19,057 bases of DNA from Dysgonamonadaceae bacterium (GTDB taxonomy: Bacteria; Bacteroidota; Bacteroidia; Bacteroidales; Azobacteroidaceae), in the NCBI GenBank assembly GCA_031258895.1, contig JAIRMF010000031.1:1-19057 (forward strand). The letters are read 5' to 3'. The position numbers and the translations under genes are program-made. Below the pieces are notes generated by a model that saw only the letters and a list, made by a program, of their open reading frames with translations, was not told the origin of the DNA and searched no databases. Shown here piece by piece: positions 1 to 7,059 of the stretch. Each line of letters begins with the position of its first letter. Within the stretch, counting starts at the first letter, position 1.

Positions 1-34
1 AATAAAAAGAAAGGGCAAGACGAGGCCTTGCCCT
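1..34 (-). terminator. intrinsic terminator of the 44..727 gene
   Basis: The arms AGGGCAAG (12-19) and CTTGCCCT (27-34) form a perfect 8-bp stem with a 7-nt loop. Read on the minus strand, the stem is followed by TTTCTTTTTATT (1-12). It lies just past the TAG stop of the minus-strand gene ending at 44, so it fits a Rho-independent terminator for that gene. Confidence 0.8.
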
Positions 35-43
35 CGCTTTCGG

Positions 44-727
44 CTACGGAATAATTTCGGAAAGGATTTGACTGAACGGTCCTACTTCTCCCTTTTCGTT
101 GACCCACGCGATTGCGAAGTAAGCTGTTTTGCCTCGTTCCACCGCCGGGAAATAAACACGGTACGGGGTACGAGTGGCAAGGTGCTGTCTTGTGAATTTG
201 GCGTGATCGATCGGAGGTTCGGGCAGCACGTCGTAAACGATTTGCGCTCCGTCCATGCCGTAAGGCTTTGCGTTGGACTTTTTGCCTTCTATATCTCCTG
301 CTTTCTGCGCTTTAAACTCAACAGCCAACTGACCTGCGCTCATCACCTTCAATTTCATTGAGGGGGATTCTGCAGGGACGCCGATAGGGGTTCTGTCGGT
401 TTTGTGGATCGGCAGTCCCATCAGTTCCCTTTGCGCGTTGGTAACATTAGGATTGTAAATCAAGTAGGTTCTGACAACGAAGCGGATTTCTTTCTCGCAG
501 ATTTTACGAGCTTCCTGCCGTGCAAGCACGGTTGACGAGGTACGCGTTTCCTTATCTTCGGAAATTCTGTACTTCTTGTTGTAGTCGTCATGCAACCTGA
601 CAAGTTCTTGATAAGTTGCGGCCGGCATCAGGTCTTCCGCCCCCAGCGAGCTCAAGTTATCAATAAAGTTGTCCGCCCACAATTTAAATCCTTTCTCTGA
701 GCCTGGAATATAATTCTTAACTCTCAT
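44..727 (-). CDS. conserved Bacteroidales hypothetical protein, 227 aa
   Basis: The function is unknown. The frame extends to an ATG at 772, but I chose the ATG at 727 (MRVKNYIPGSEKGF) because it starts the recognisable N-terminus. From memory, Bacteroidales genomes carry proteins of about 220 aa with the same layout: an opening like M-[RK]-x-K-NYIP, a central LIYNPNVTNAQRELMGLPIH block, and a C-terminal RGKTAYFAIAWVNEKGEVGP segment. No signal peptide or membrane segment is visible. The middle is helical and charged, and the C-terminal third looks like beta strands, possibly a small Ig/FN3-like fold (inference). The gene stands alone, ends at its own terminator, and is preceded by a hairpin and a long 21-bp-period repeat array. 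No TAnnTTTG box lies close upstream, so transcription may come from the promoter beyond the array. Confidence 0.85.
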   Translation of the reverse strand: MRVKNYIPGSEKGFKLWADNFIDNLSSLGAEDLMPAATYQELVRLHDDYNKKYRISEDKETRTSSTVLARQEARKICEKEIRFVVRTYLIYNPNVTNAQRELMGLPIHKTDRTPIGVPAESPSMKLKVMSAGQLAVEFKAQKAGDIEGKKSNAKPYGMDGAQIVYDVLPEPPIDHAKFTRQHLATRTPYRVYFPAVERGKTAYFAIAWVNEKGEVGPFSQILSEIIP

Positions 728-1724
728 AGAATTTGGTTTTAAAATTGGTAATAAGTTCCGCATGTGATACACAGGGAACCGTTAACATCAGTGTGTCTTG
801 TTTTTTGCCGGCACACTTAACCGGTTGATTTACTCTTAAGTTTATTTCATAGGCAATCAATTTTAGTTTATATTCTACAAATTTTAGTTTATATTCTACT
901 GATTTTAGCTTGTATTCTATCAATTTTATTTTGTATTCTACATTTTTCAGGATATGATATATGTCTCTCGGGTCATGACCCGAGAGTCTCGGGTTGCAAC
1001 CGGAAAGCCTCGGGGCACAACCCGAGAGTCTCGGGTCGCAACCAAAAAGTCTCGGGGCATGACCCGAGAGTCTCGGGGAGGAATCAACAACTTTTGGAGC
1101 TTGAACAGCATCGAGTAAATTCCGAATTAAAAGTTTTAAATAAGCATCAAAAACTTTTAGGGTTTGAACGGTCTCGAGGAAATGATGAAATAGGAGTTTT
1201 AAAAAAGCTTTAAAAACTTTGAGGATTTGAACGGTCTTGAGGAAATTCTGAAATAAAAGTTTTAAATAAGCATCAAAAACTTTAGAGTCATTAAGGCCCT
1301 TTAGGAAAAAACTAATAAAAAATCCAAGGGCTTTAATGACTTTAAAGAAATTATGAAGTAAGAGCTTAAAAAAGGCTTCAAAAACTTTGAGGATTTGAAC
1401 GGTCTCGAGGAGAAAAGTTTTAAAAACTTTAGAGTCATTAAGTACCTTATTGAAGAAATCACTAAACAATTTAAGGTCTTTAATGACTCTAAAGAATTTA
1501 TAAACTAAGAGCACAAAAAAAGTTTTTAAAAATTTGAGGGCTTGAACGGCATCGAGTAAATTCTGAAGTAAAAGCCCGGCAAAATAACCTACGCCCCTAA
1601 AGATTTTAACCCCATCAAGGAAATTCAGAACTAAGAGCCCGGCTAAATAACCATCTTCCCTAAAGCTTCTAACCCCCTTGAGGAAATTCAAAACAACGCC
1701 GCTATTTGTATATGTTGCCTCCAT
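717..1724 (-). CDS. possible repetitive ORF through the 21-bp array (doubtful)
   Basis: One minus-strand frame is open across the whole composite array. The first plausible start is the ATG at 1724 (MEATYTNSGVV); another ATG at 1745 lies upstream of the predicted transcript start. The product would be almost entirely 7-residue repeats: hydrophobic heptads such as TVQILKVFKAFLKLLF, then PRLSGxx heptads, then VEYKLKx heptads. Its end overlaps the start of the downstream gene. A period of 21 bp automatically preserves a frame, so the openness is weak evidence of coding. The promoter at 1733-1740 would leave almost no 5' leader. I regard it as more likely a non-coding repeat leader, but translation cannot be excluded. 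Confidence 0.2.
   Translation of the reverse strand: MEATYTNSGVVLNFLKGVRSFREDGYLAGLLVLNFLDGVKIFRGVGYFAGLLLQNLLDAVQALKFLKTFFVLLVYKFFRVIKDLKLFSDFFNKVLNDSKVFKTFLLETVQILKVFEAFFKLLLHNFFKVIKALGFFISFFLKGLNDSKVFDAYLKLLFQNFLKTVQILKVFKAFLKLLFHHFLETVQTLKVFDAYLKLLIRNLLDAVQAPKVVDSSPRLSGHAPRLFGCDPRLSGCAPRLSGCNPRLSGHDPRDIYHILKNVEYKIKLIEYKLKSVEYKLKFVEYKLKLIAYEINLRVNQPVKCAGKKQDTLMLTVPCVSHAELITNFKTKFYES
777..826 (-). other. leader hairpin between repeat array and 44..727 gene
   Basis: This is an imperfect inverted repeat. The outer arms are AACCGTTAA (777-785) and TTAACCGGTT (817-826), and the inner arms are AGTGTG (790-795) and CACACT (812-817). It sits 50 bp upstream of the chosen start and has no T-run on the minus side, so it looks more like leader structure than a terminator. 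Its role is unknown. Confidence 0.4.
858..941. repeat. 21-bp tandem repeat class A, four units
   Basis: Four consecutive 21-bp units lie at 858-878, 879-899, 900-920 and 921-941. They share the core ATTTTAGTTTATATTCTA, with a few substitutions and no indels. On the minus strand each unit reads as a 7-residue repeat of the form VEYKLKx. The class has no obvious palindrome, unlike the neighbouring class B. It is the gene-proximal end of a longer composite array with the same period. Confidence 0.9.
966..1078. repeat. 21-bp tandem palindromic repeat class B, five and a third units
   Basis: The units are 966-986, 987-1007, 1008-1028, 1029-1049, 1050-1070 and a partial copy at 1071-1078. The first unit contains the perfect 18-bp palindrome CTCGGGTCATGACCCGAG. 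The others keep the palindrome in altered form, with centres such as TTGCAA, CATG and CGCA. The class is strongly GC-rich inside an otherwise AT-rich array. Adjacent units can also pair with each other through CTCGGG and CCCGAG. In the minus-strand frame it reads as PRLSGxx heptads. Confidence 0.92.
1079..1690. repeat. composite repeat class C, 42/63-bp units on a 21-bp grid
   Basis: A landmark related to TTGAACGGTCTCGAGGAAAT or its diverged form recurs at 1100, 1163, 1226, 1289, 1331, 1394, 1436, 1478, 1541, 1604 and 1667. The spacings are 63, 63, 63, 42, 63, 42, 42, 63, 63 and 63 bp, all multiples of 21. The other thirds of the unit resemble TCTGAAATAAAAGTTTTAAA and GCATCAAAAACTTTGAGGA. Some copies are inverted: 1280-1301 pairs with 1326-1347 (20 of 22 bases), and 1427-1441 pairs perfectly with 1480-1494. 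The copies have diverged a great deal by substitution, but indels occur only in steps of 21 bp. Confidence 0.88.
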
Positions 1725-1732
1725 TAGTTCTG

Positions 1733-1765
1733 CAAAGATACACATTATTTTTTAAACGACAAAAT
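1733..1765 (-). promoter_or_regulatory. Bacteroidota-type promoter reading into the repeat array
   Basis: On the minus strand, TATCTTTG (1733-1740) matches the TAnnTTTG -7 box exactly. A TTTTG -33-like element lies at 1761-1765, 20 bp upstream. Transcription would start near 1727 and run through all three repeat classes towards the gene at 44..727. Confidence 0.7.
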
Positions 1766-1844
1766 ATATCTTATAAAAAATTACACTTTAGACATATAAT
1801 CTTACCTTTTATTTAAAAAGTATGAGATTTATGTCATCGGGAAC

Positions 1845-4682
1845 TTAATAAAGCCTGTCAGCTAAAACACGGCCAGTATAAGACGCGGGACACCCGGCAA
1901 TAACCTCAGGAACCCCAGCACAAACTACAAACCCCCCAGCCTCGCCGCCCTCGGGTCCCAAATCAATCACATGATCCGCACACTTTATTACGTCAAGATT
2001 GTGCTCAATAATAATAACCGTGTGACCGTCCAAAAGTAAGGCGTCAAATGCGCGCAAAAGCGTTTTAATATCGTGAAAATGCAGGCCCGTTGTAGGCTCG
2101 TCAAAAATAAAAAGCGTCGGCTCGCTACGCTCCTCCATAAGATACAAAGCAAGTTTCATGCGCTGGTTCTCACCGCCTGAAAGAGTCGCACAGCTCTGGC
2201 CAAGACACAGATACCCAAGCCCGACCTTCTCCAAACATGTAAGGCGAGGCAATATCTTACGTTCGAAGATGCCATTAACACCGCCGAAAAATACCACAGC
2301 CTCGCTAACCGTCATCTCCAAAACATCAAAGATCGTTTTCCCTCGATACAAAACCTCCAATATATCACCGCTAAAACGCTTCCCATGACAAACTTCACAC
2401 TCAATACGCATGTCCGCCATAAACTGCATGTCAACAGTCACAAAACCATCTCCCTTACACTCCTCACAACGGCCACCTTCAACATTAAAAGAAAAAAAAG
2501 CCGGATGAAAACCAAGCTGTATTGCCAAAGGCTGCACAGAAAACAAGTTCCGTATCTCGTCGAAAGCCCCAGTATATGTGGCAGGGTTAGAACGAGACGA
2601 CTTTCCCGCCGGATTCTGATCAACAAACCGTACAGCTTTTAAAAGATGTAGATCGCCCGAAATACCCGTCGCCCCAACAGCAGGAAACTTCACCCCATCA
2701 AGACTCCGGACAACGGAAGGATACAAAACATCCCCAACAAGAGACGACTTCCCCGAACCGCTAACGCCGGTAACCACTGTCATAACGTTCAAAGGAAAAC
2801 GAACGTCAACCTTTTTAAGGTTATGAGCGCAGGCCCCCTCAATATTAATATAGTTGTTCCAAACACGACGACGGCGCGGTACATCTATTTTTTCGACGCC
2901 CGACAAATATGCAGCAGTATAGCCGCAGGGAACTCCATCATTCAGCCCATTTTGTTTTCCGAAGGTTTTTACAACATCCTTAAGCTCACCCTGAAAAACA
3001 ACCTCGCCGCCCCTAACCCCAGCCTCCGGCCCAATATCTATAAGCCAGTCCGCAGAACGTATAATCTCCTCATCATGCTCAACAACAACAACACTATTCC
3101 CAGCATCCCGCAAATTATGAAGTATCTCAATCAGCTTGGCAGTATCGCGAGAGTGAAGCCCAATACTCGGCTCGTCCAATATATACAAAGAACCCATCAA
3201 AGTACTGCCAAGCGACGAGGCTATATTGATACGCTGGCTCTCACCGCCCGAAAGAGTCGCCGAAGGACGGTTAAGCGTCAGATAACCAAGCCCCGTCCTG
3301 TTCAAAAAACCTAAACGACTCCGAATCTCCGCCAACAAACGCTCAGCTATAAGAGCATCGTTCCCCTCTAATTTTAAGTCGTAAAAAAAATGAGCCAAAC
3401 GCTCCAAAGGCATATCTACCAAATCCGCCAGCCTAACCCCGCCGACCCAAACATAACCGGCGTCCTTCCGAAGCCGAGTCCCGTTACACTCCGGACATAC
3501 AGTCTTCCCACGGTAACGGGCGTACAAAGACCGGTACTGTGTTTTGTTTAAGTTAGATTCTACAAAACGGAAAAAATCATCAATTCCCTTCACGTTACCC
3601 CTACCATGCCACAGTAAATCCTTCTCATCGTCAGACAGCTGATAATAAGGACGGTAAATAGGAAAAGCATAAGCGCTCGCCTTCAAAATGAAATCGTTCT
3701 TCCAACGACCCATCATCTCGCTCTTCCAACACAACACAGCATCATCATAAAAAGAAAGAAGCCGGTTCGGTACAACAATGTCCTCAGAAATACCGATAAC
3801 ATGCCCCAAACCCTCACAAGTAGGGCAGGCGCCTGCAGGAGAATTAAAATTAAACATCAAGTCCGACGGCTCCTCAAATACAATCCCGTCAGCCTCAAAT
3901 ACACCGGAAAAATCCCTAACAACAACACCGCCATCAGTATAAAACTTCAAAACAGCATAACCATCACCCTCAAAAAAAGCTGTCTCAACAGAGTCCGACA
4001 AACGTGAAACAGTCCGGTCATCATGCGAAACAAACAGCCTGTCTATCAAAAGTAATAGCTCAGAACCAGCCGCAACCCGTTTCCCTGCACCCAAAAACTC
4101 CTCTATATAAACAGTCTCGCCATCAAGCTCAACACGCGTAAAACCTTCATGCAAAAAAACCCCCAACTGCTCCTCAACAGTGCGTCCATGACGTGCAATA
4201 ACACGAGTGAAAAGCGCAACACGTACGCCCTCAGGAAAACGCCGCAGCTCCCCAACAACATCGCTAACGTTATGCTTACGAACCTCCCGCCCCGAAACAG
4301 GAGAAAGCGTCTTCCCAACCCTCGCAAACAACATGCAAAGATAGTCGTAAACCTCAGTAGAAGTGCCGACCGTAGACCGAGGGTTACGCGTGTTAACCTT
4401 ACGTTCAATAGCGATAGCAGGCGGAATACCCTTTATATAATCAGTTTCAGGCTTGCTGATCCTTCCCAAAAACTGCCGAGCATAAGCCGAAATACTCTCC
4501 ACATAACGACGCTGACCCTCTGCATATAATGTGTCAAACGCCAAAGAAGACTTCCCGGAACCGGAAAGCCCGGTAATAACTACCAACTTATCACGAGGTA
4601 TCTCAATATCAACGTTCTTGAGGTTATTAACTCTCGCTCCCCTTATAACTATATTACCTCCGTCTCCCATATAATCCCCCAT
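1845..4682 (-). CDS. uvrA: excinuclease ABC subunit A
   Basis: UvrA is the damage-recognition ATPase of nucleotide excision repair. It loads UvrB at lesions in the cytoplasm. At 945 aa this is full length. The first ATPase has Walker A GLSGSGKSS (38-46), signature LSGGESQR (about 477-484) and Walker B LYILDEP (499-505). The second has Walker A GVSGSGKSS (639-647), signature LSGGENQR (about 834) and Walker B LFIFDEPTTGLH. The C-terminal zinc module is intact (C739, C742, C762, C765). The first zinc module keeps only C286 and C289; its first CxxC is replaced by sequence around EADGIVFEEP, which I recall as common in Bacteroidota UvrA. The UvrB-binding region (about 120-250) is present, so this is UvrA1-like rather than the short UvrA2 type. 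The ATG at 4670 is an alternative start with a GGGGGA stretch just upstream. The coding strand is unusually G+T rich. Confidence 0.97.
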   Translation of the reverse strand: MGDYMGDGGNIVIRGARVNNLKNVDIEIPRDKLVVITGLSGSGKSSLAFDTLYAEGQRRYVESISAYARQFLGRISKPETDYIKGIPPAIAIERKVNTRNPRSTVGTSTEVYDYLCMLFARVGKTLSPVSGREVRKHNVSDVVGELRRFPEGVRVALFTRVIARHGRTVEEQLGVFLHEGFTRVELDGETVYIEEFLGAGKRVAAGSELLLLIDRLFVSHDDRTVSRLSDSVETAFFEGDGYAVLKFYTDGGVVVRDFSGVFEADGIVFEEPSDLMFNFNSPAGACPTCEGLGHVIGISEDIVVPNRLLSFYDDAVLCWKSEMMGRWKNDFILKASAYAFPIYRPYYQLSDDEKDLLWHGRGNVKGIDDFFRFVESNLNKTQYRSLYARYRGKTVCPECNGTRLRKDAGYVWVGGVRLADLVDMPLERLAHFFYDLKLEGNDALIAERLLAEIRSRLGFLNRTGLGYLTLNRPSATLSGGESQRINIASSLGSTLMGSLYILDEPSIGLHSRDTAKLIEILHNLRDAGNSVVVVEHDEEIIRSADWLIDIGPEAGVRGGEVVFQGELKDVVKTFGKQNGLNDGVPCGYTAAYLSGVEKIDVPRRRRVWNNYINIEGACAHNLKKVDVRFPLNVMTVVTGVSGSGKSSLVGDVLYPSVVRSLDGVKFPAVGATGISGDLHLLKAVRFVDQNPAGKSSRSNPATYTGAFDEIRNLFSVQPLAIQLGFHPAFFSFNVEGGRCEECKGDGFVTVDMQFMADMRIECEVCHGKRFSGDILEVLYRGKTIFDVLEMTVSEAVVFFGGVNGIFERKILPRLTCLEKVGLGYLCLGQSCATLSGGENQRMKLALYLMEERSEPTLFIFDEPTTGLHFHDIKTLLRAFDALLLDGHTVIIIEHNLDVIKCADHVIDLGPEGGEAGGFVVCAGVPEVIAGCPASYTGRVLADRLY

Positions 4683-4721
4683 AGCTAATTAATTAATAAA
4701 TAATACCAAAAACAATGCTCG

Positions 4722-4752
4722 CAAAGGTACAAAAAAGTACAAGAGAACAAAA
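4722..4752 (-). promoter_or_regulatory. uvrA promoter
   Basis: On the minus strand, TACCTTTG (4722-4729) fits TAnnTTTG, with TTTTG (4748-4752) about 18 bp upstream. It lies 40 bp before the uvrA start and back-to-back with the promoter of the divergent lipoprotein gene. Confidence 0.7.
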
Positions 4753-4758
4753 AGATAA

Positions 4759-4790
4759 TTTTGCAGTTCGAAAAAAAAACCGTAACTTCG
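4759..4790 (+). promoter_or_regulatory. promoter of the 4829 lipoprotein gene
   Basis: A TTTTG (-33-like, 4759-4763) and TAACTTCG (4783-4790) are separated by 19 bp. The -7 box differs from TAnnTTTG at one position. It lies 38 bp upstream of the ATG. Confidence 0.5.
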
Positions 4791-4828
4791 CGCCTCAAAA
4801 TGTAAACTCTTAAAATAAAAAAAAGAAA

Positions 4829-5725
4829 ATGAAAACAAATGCAGTATTGTTAATTGCAGTGGCAGTAGCGCTGTCCGCATGTTCCCCATGCTCCAAAAAA
4901 AATAATTGCAGGCAAGAAAAAAATATCGGCCTGCAACTCTATTCACTACGCGATGACATTAATAAAGAAACAATCGGCATCGATTCCGTCATCACCGAAG
5001 TAGGTAAAATGGGATATAAATACGTAGAGTCAGCAAGCTATCAGCCCGCAGAAGGTACAATCTACGGAATCAAACCCGAAGAATTCAAAGCCAAAGCAGA
5101 AGCCGCCGGACTAATCCCGCTGGCATGCCATGTAGTGAAAAACCTCGACGAAGATTATGAAAAAGTAATGGCTTGGTGGGACAAATGTATCGCCGTACAC
5201 AAAGCCGCAGGAATGTCAATAATAGTCCAACCGGCAATGGAAACCCCGGAAACACTCGACCGTGCCGCCGAATACGCAAAGTATTTCAATGAAGTAGGAG
5301 AAAAATGCAACGCAGCAGGAATGAAATTCGGATACCATAATCACGCCTACGAATTCGAAACAAAATACGAACTCCCAAACGGTAAACGTATAACACTATA
5401 CGATTACCTGCTACAAAATACCGATCCTGAAAAAGTGTTCTTCGAACTCGATGTGTACTGGGCAGTTATAGGACGAACCTCACCCGTTGCACTGTTCAAG
5501 AAGTACCCTGGCCGTTTCTATATGCTACATATAAAAGACGAAAAAGAACTCGGTGAAAGCGGAATGGTAGGTTTTGATGCTATATTCAAAAATGTGGAAA
5601 CAGCAGGCACAAAATACCTGATCGTAGAGGTAGAACGATACGACAAGTCGCCGCTTAAGTCGGTCGCCGAAAGCCTTGACTATCTCAACAAAGCAGAATT
5701 TGTGAAAGAAGACTACTCTAAGTAA
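4829..5725 (+). CDS. lipoprotein with sugar phosphate isomerase/epimerase-like TIM barrel
   Basis: This 298-aa protein begins with a lipoprotein signal peptide. The lipobox is LSAC with the lipidated Cys at residue 18. The residues after it (SPCSKKNN) carry no acidic surface-export signal, so I expect a periplasm-facing anchor. The rest matches the xylose isomerase-like TIM barrel group (AP_endonuc_2/COG1082, the IolE-YcjR type). It opens with IGLQLYSLRDDI, and likely metal or substrate sites are YHNHAYEFE, FELDVYW, MLHIKDE and VEVERYD. The exact sugar substrate cannot be read from sequence. Bacteroidales carry many such lipoproteins, often linked to carbohydrate use (general knowledge), but no glycan-use genes adjoin it here. 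It has its own promoter and ends 3 bp from the stop of the convergent merR gene. Confidence 0.88.
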   Translation: MKTNAVLLIAVAVALSACSPCSKKNNCRQEKNIGLQLYSLRDDINKETIGIDSVITEVGKMGYKYVESASYQPAEGTIYGIKPEEFKAKAEAAGLIPLACHVVKNLDEDYEKVMAWWDKCIAVHKAAGMSIIVQPAMETPETLDRAAEYAKYFNEVGEKCNAAGMKFGYHNHAYEFETKYELPNGKRITLYDYLLQNTDPEKVFFELDVYWAVIGRTSPVALFKKYPGRFYMLHIKDEKELGESGMVGFDAIFKNVETAGTKYLIVEVERYDKSPLKSVAESLDYLNKAEFVKEDYSK

Positions 5726-5728
5726 CGT

Positions 5729-6058
5729 TTATTTGTTGCTAAGGTTATCAAACTCGCTCCTTATAGCTTGCAGTTTGTCCCGAACAGACTGAAGACGGAA
5801 AATCACCGCCGCATCGGTTACGACGGTGGTTTTGCTGTTTGATAGTTTGTTCCCTACACCTTTGAGCGTCATCCCCTGTTTTTCCCTCAACAAGCAAACA
5901 GCCCGAATAATCTCAATGTCTTCTCGCCTGTATTGACGCCTCTTCCCGTCGGTCCTTCGAACCTTAAAAAGTCCAAGGAACTCCCAATACCTTAACTTGG
6001 AAGCATTTACCCCCAATTCTTCAGCAACTTCGGTTATTGAATAAAACGATCTTTTCAC
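5729..6058 (-). CDS. small MerR-family transcriptional regulator
   Basis: This 109-aa protein has an N-terminal MerR winged helix-turn-helix. The recognition region is YSITEVAEELGVNASKLRYW, followed by the wing RRTDGKRRQYRREDIEIIRAV. The C-terminal third is a short helix of the coiled-coil type (FRLQSVRDKLQAIRSEFDNL). No metal-binding cysteine loop or effector domain is present, so it is unlikely to be a classic metal sensor. It lies 24 bp downstream of the M23 peptidase gene and is probably its co-transcribed last gene. I recall M23 peptidase plus small MerR as a common Bacteroidales pair, but the target promoter is unknown. Confidence 0.9.
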   Translation of the reverse strand: MKRSFYSITEVAEELGVNASKLRYWEFLGLFKVRRTDGKRRQYRREDIEIIRAVCLLREKQGMTLKGVGNKLSNSKTTVVTDAAVIFRLQSVRDKLQAIRSEFDNLSNK

Positions 6059-6082
6059 TTCTAACCCGATGAAATAAAAAGA

Positions 6083-7036
6083 CTACCTGTTTTCCGAAAT
6101 GTACATCATTTCGTCGTATTCTTCCGGCGTCAAATCCATGAAAAAATACTTGGCGGGGTTGTCACACTTGTTTTTTACGCGTACTTCGTAATGAAGATGG
6201 TTGCCAGAAGCATCTCCCGTCATGCCTACGGTGGCTATTTTCTGTCCCCTTGTAACCCTCTGTCCTTGCCGGACAAGCGTTGTCTTGCAATGCCCGTAAA
6301 GCGTCTTATAACCGAATCCATGATCTATAATCACGCGATAGCCATAACCGCCATCCCAGCCCACAGCGTCAACTGTACCATTGCCGGTCGCAAAAATTGC
6401 ACTACCTGCATTGGCGTTAATATCTATACCGGTGTGCATACGTATATCTCCCCAAAGCGGGTGCAGTCGCATACCAAAACCGGAAGAAACACCTTTCATA
6501 TCTTTGCCTGAAATCGGTCGGATGGCAGGAATACAGTTCATGCGTTCTTCCTTGGTCTTAATAAGTTCAACGATTTCATCGTAAGAATTGGTCTGTACAT
6601 ACAACTCCTTACTCATCATATCCAATTTTTGGGTCGTAGACACGATCAAATTCGAATTCGGCATGTCAAGCAAACTCTCGTAGCGGTTAGTCCCTCCGTA
6701 ACCCGGCCGTCGAACAGACTCCGGTATCGGTTCGGCATTGAAAATCGCTCGATACAGATGGTTATCGCGTTCCTGAAGATCATCGAGCACCTTTTGGTTC
6801 TCGTCCATTCGTCTGGATAAAACTTTGTACTGAGCAACCAACAGCTTGTTTTCCTTTTTCAACTGTCTTTCGTATGGGGAATCGAAAAAATAGGTTGAGA
6901 CAAGAAAAAACACTACACCAACTCCTATGCCGCTGATTAAATGCGTCATAACTACCCAGATACGCTGCCGAACCGACAGCTTCACCTGCTCGTAGGTCAG
7001 AGTATTTTTGTTGAAATGATACTTAGTCGTTGCCAT
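6083..7036 (-). CDS. membrane-anchored M23 family peptidoglycan endopeptidase
   Basis: This 317-aa protein is started at the ATG at 7036 (MATTKYHFNKNTL). The longer frame to 7138 would overlap the upstream phosphate transporter. One transmembrane segment at about residues 26-50 is followed by a periplasmic coiled coil (about 55-92). A C-terminal LytM/M23 domain follows. Its zinc and catalytic residues are present: H201 and D205 in HTGID, H249 in YGHC, and H280/H282 in NHLHYEV. It should therefore be an active peptidoglycan cross-bridge hydrolase of the envelope. GAAAG just before the ATG may serve as a ribosome binding site. It lies 23 bp after the PiT gene and before merR, so it is likely part of one transcript. 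Confidence 0.93.
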   Translation of the reverse strand: MATTKYHFNKNTLTYEQVKLSVRQRIWVVMTHLISGIGVGVVFFLVSTYFFDSPYERQLKKENKLLVAQYKVLSRRMDENQKVLDDLQERDNHLYRAIFNAEPIPESVRRPGYGGTNRYESLLDMPNSNLIVSTTQKLDMMSKELYVQTNSYDEIVELIKTKEERMNCIPAIRPISGKDMKGVSSGFGMRLHPLWGDIRMHTGIDINANAGSAIFATGNGTVDAVGWDGGYGYRVIIDHGFGYKTLYGHCKTTLVRQGQRVTRGQKIATVGMTGDASGNHLHYEVRVKNKCDNPAKYFFMDLTPEEYDEMMYISENR

Positions 7037-7059
7037 TCTTTCGATTAGTTGAAAATCAC

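Noticed and set aside
966..1078. CRISPR array
   Set aside because: Units are contiguous 21-bp palindromes with no spacers, and no cas genes are present. The same holds for 18212-18554.
2823..3314. Plus-strand ORF opposite uvrA, and others like it
   Set aside because: These are shadows of uvrA. The long open frames on the plus strand follow from its skewed base composition.
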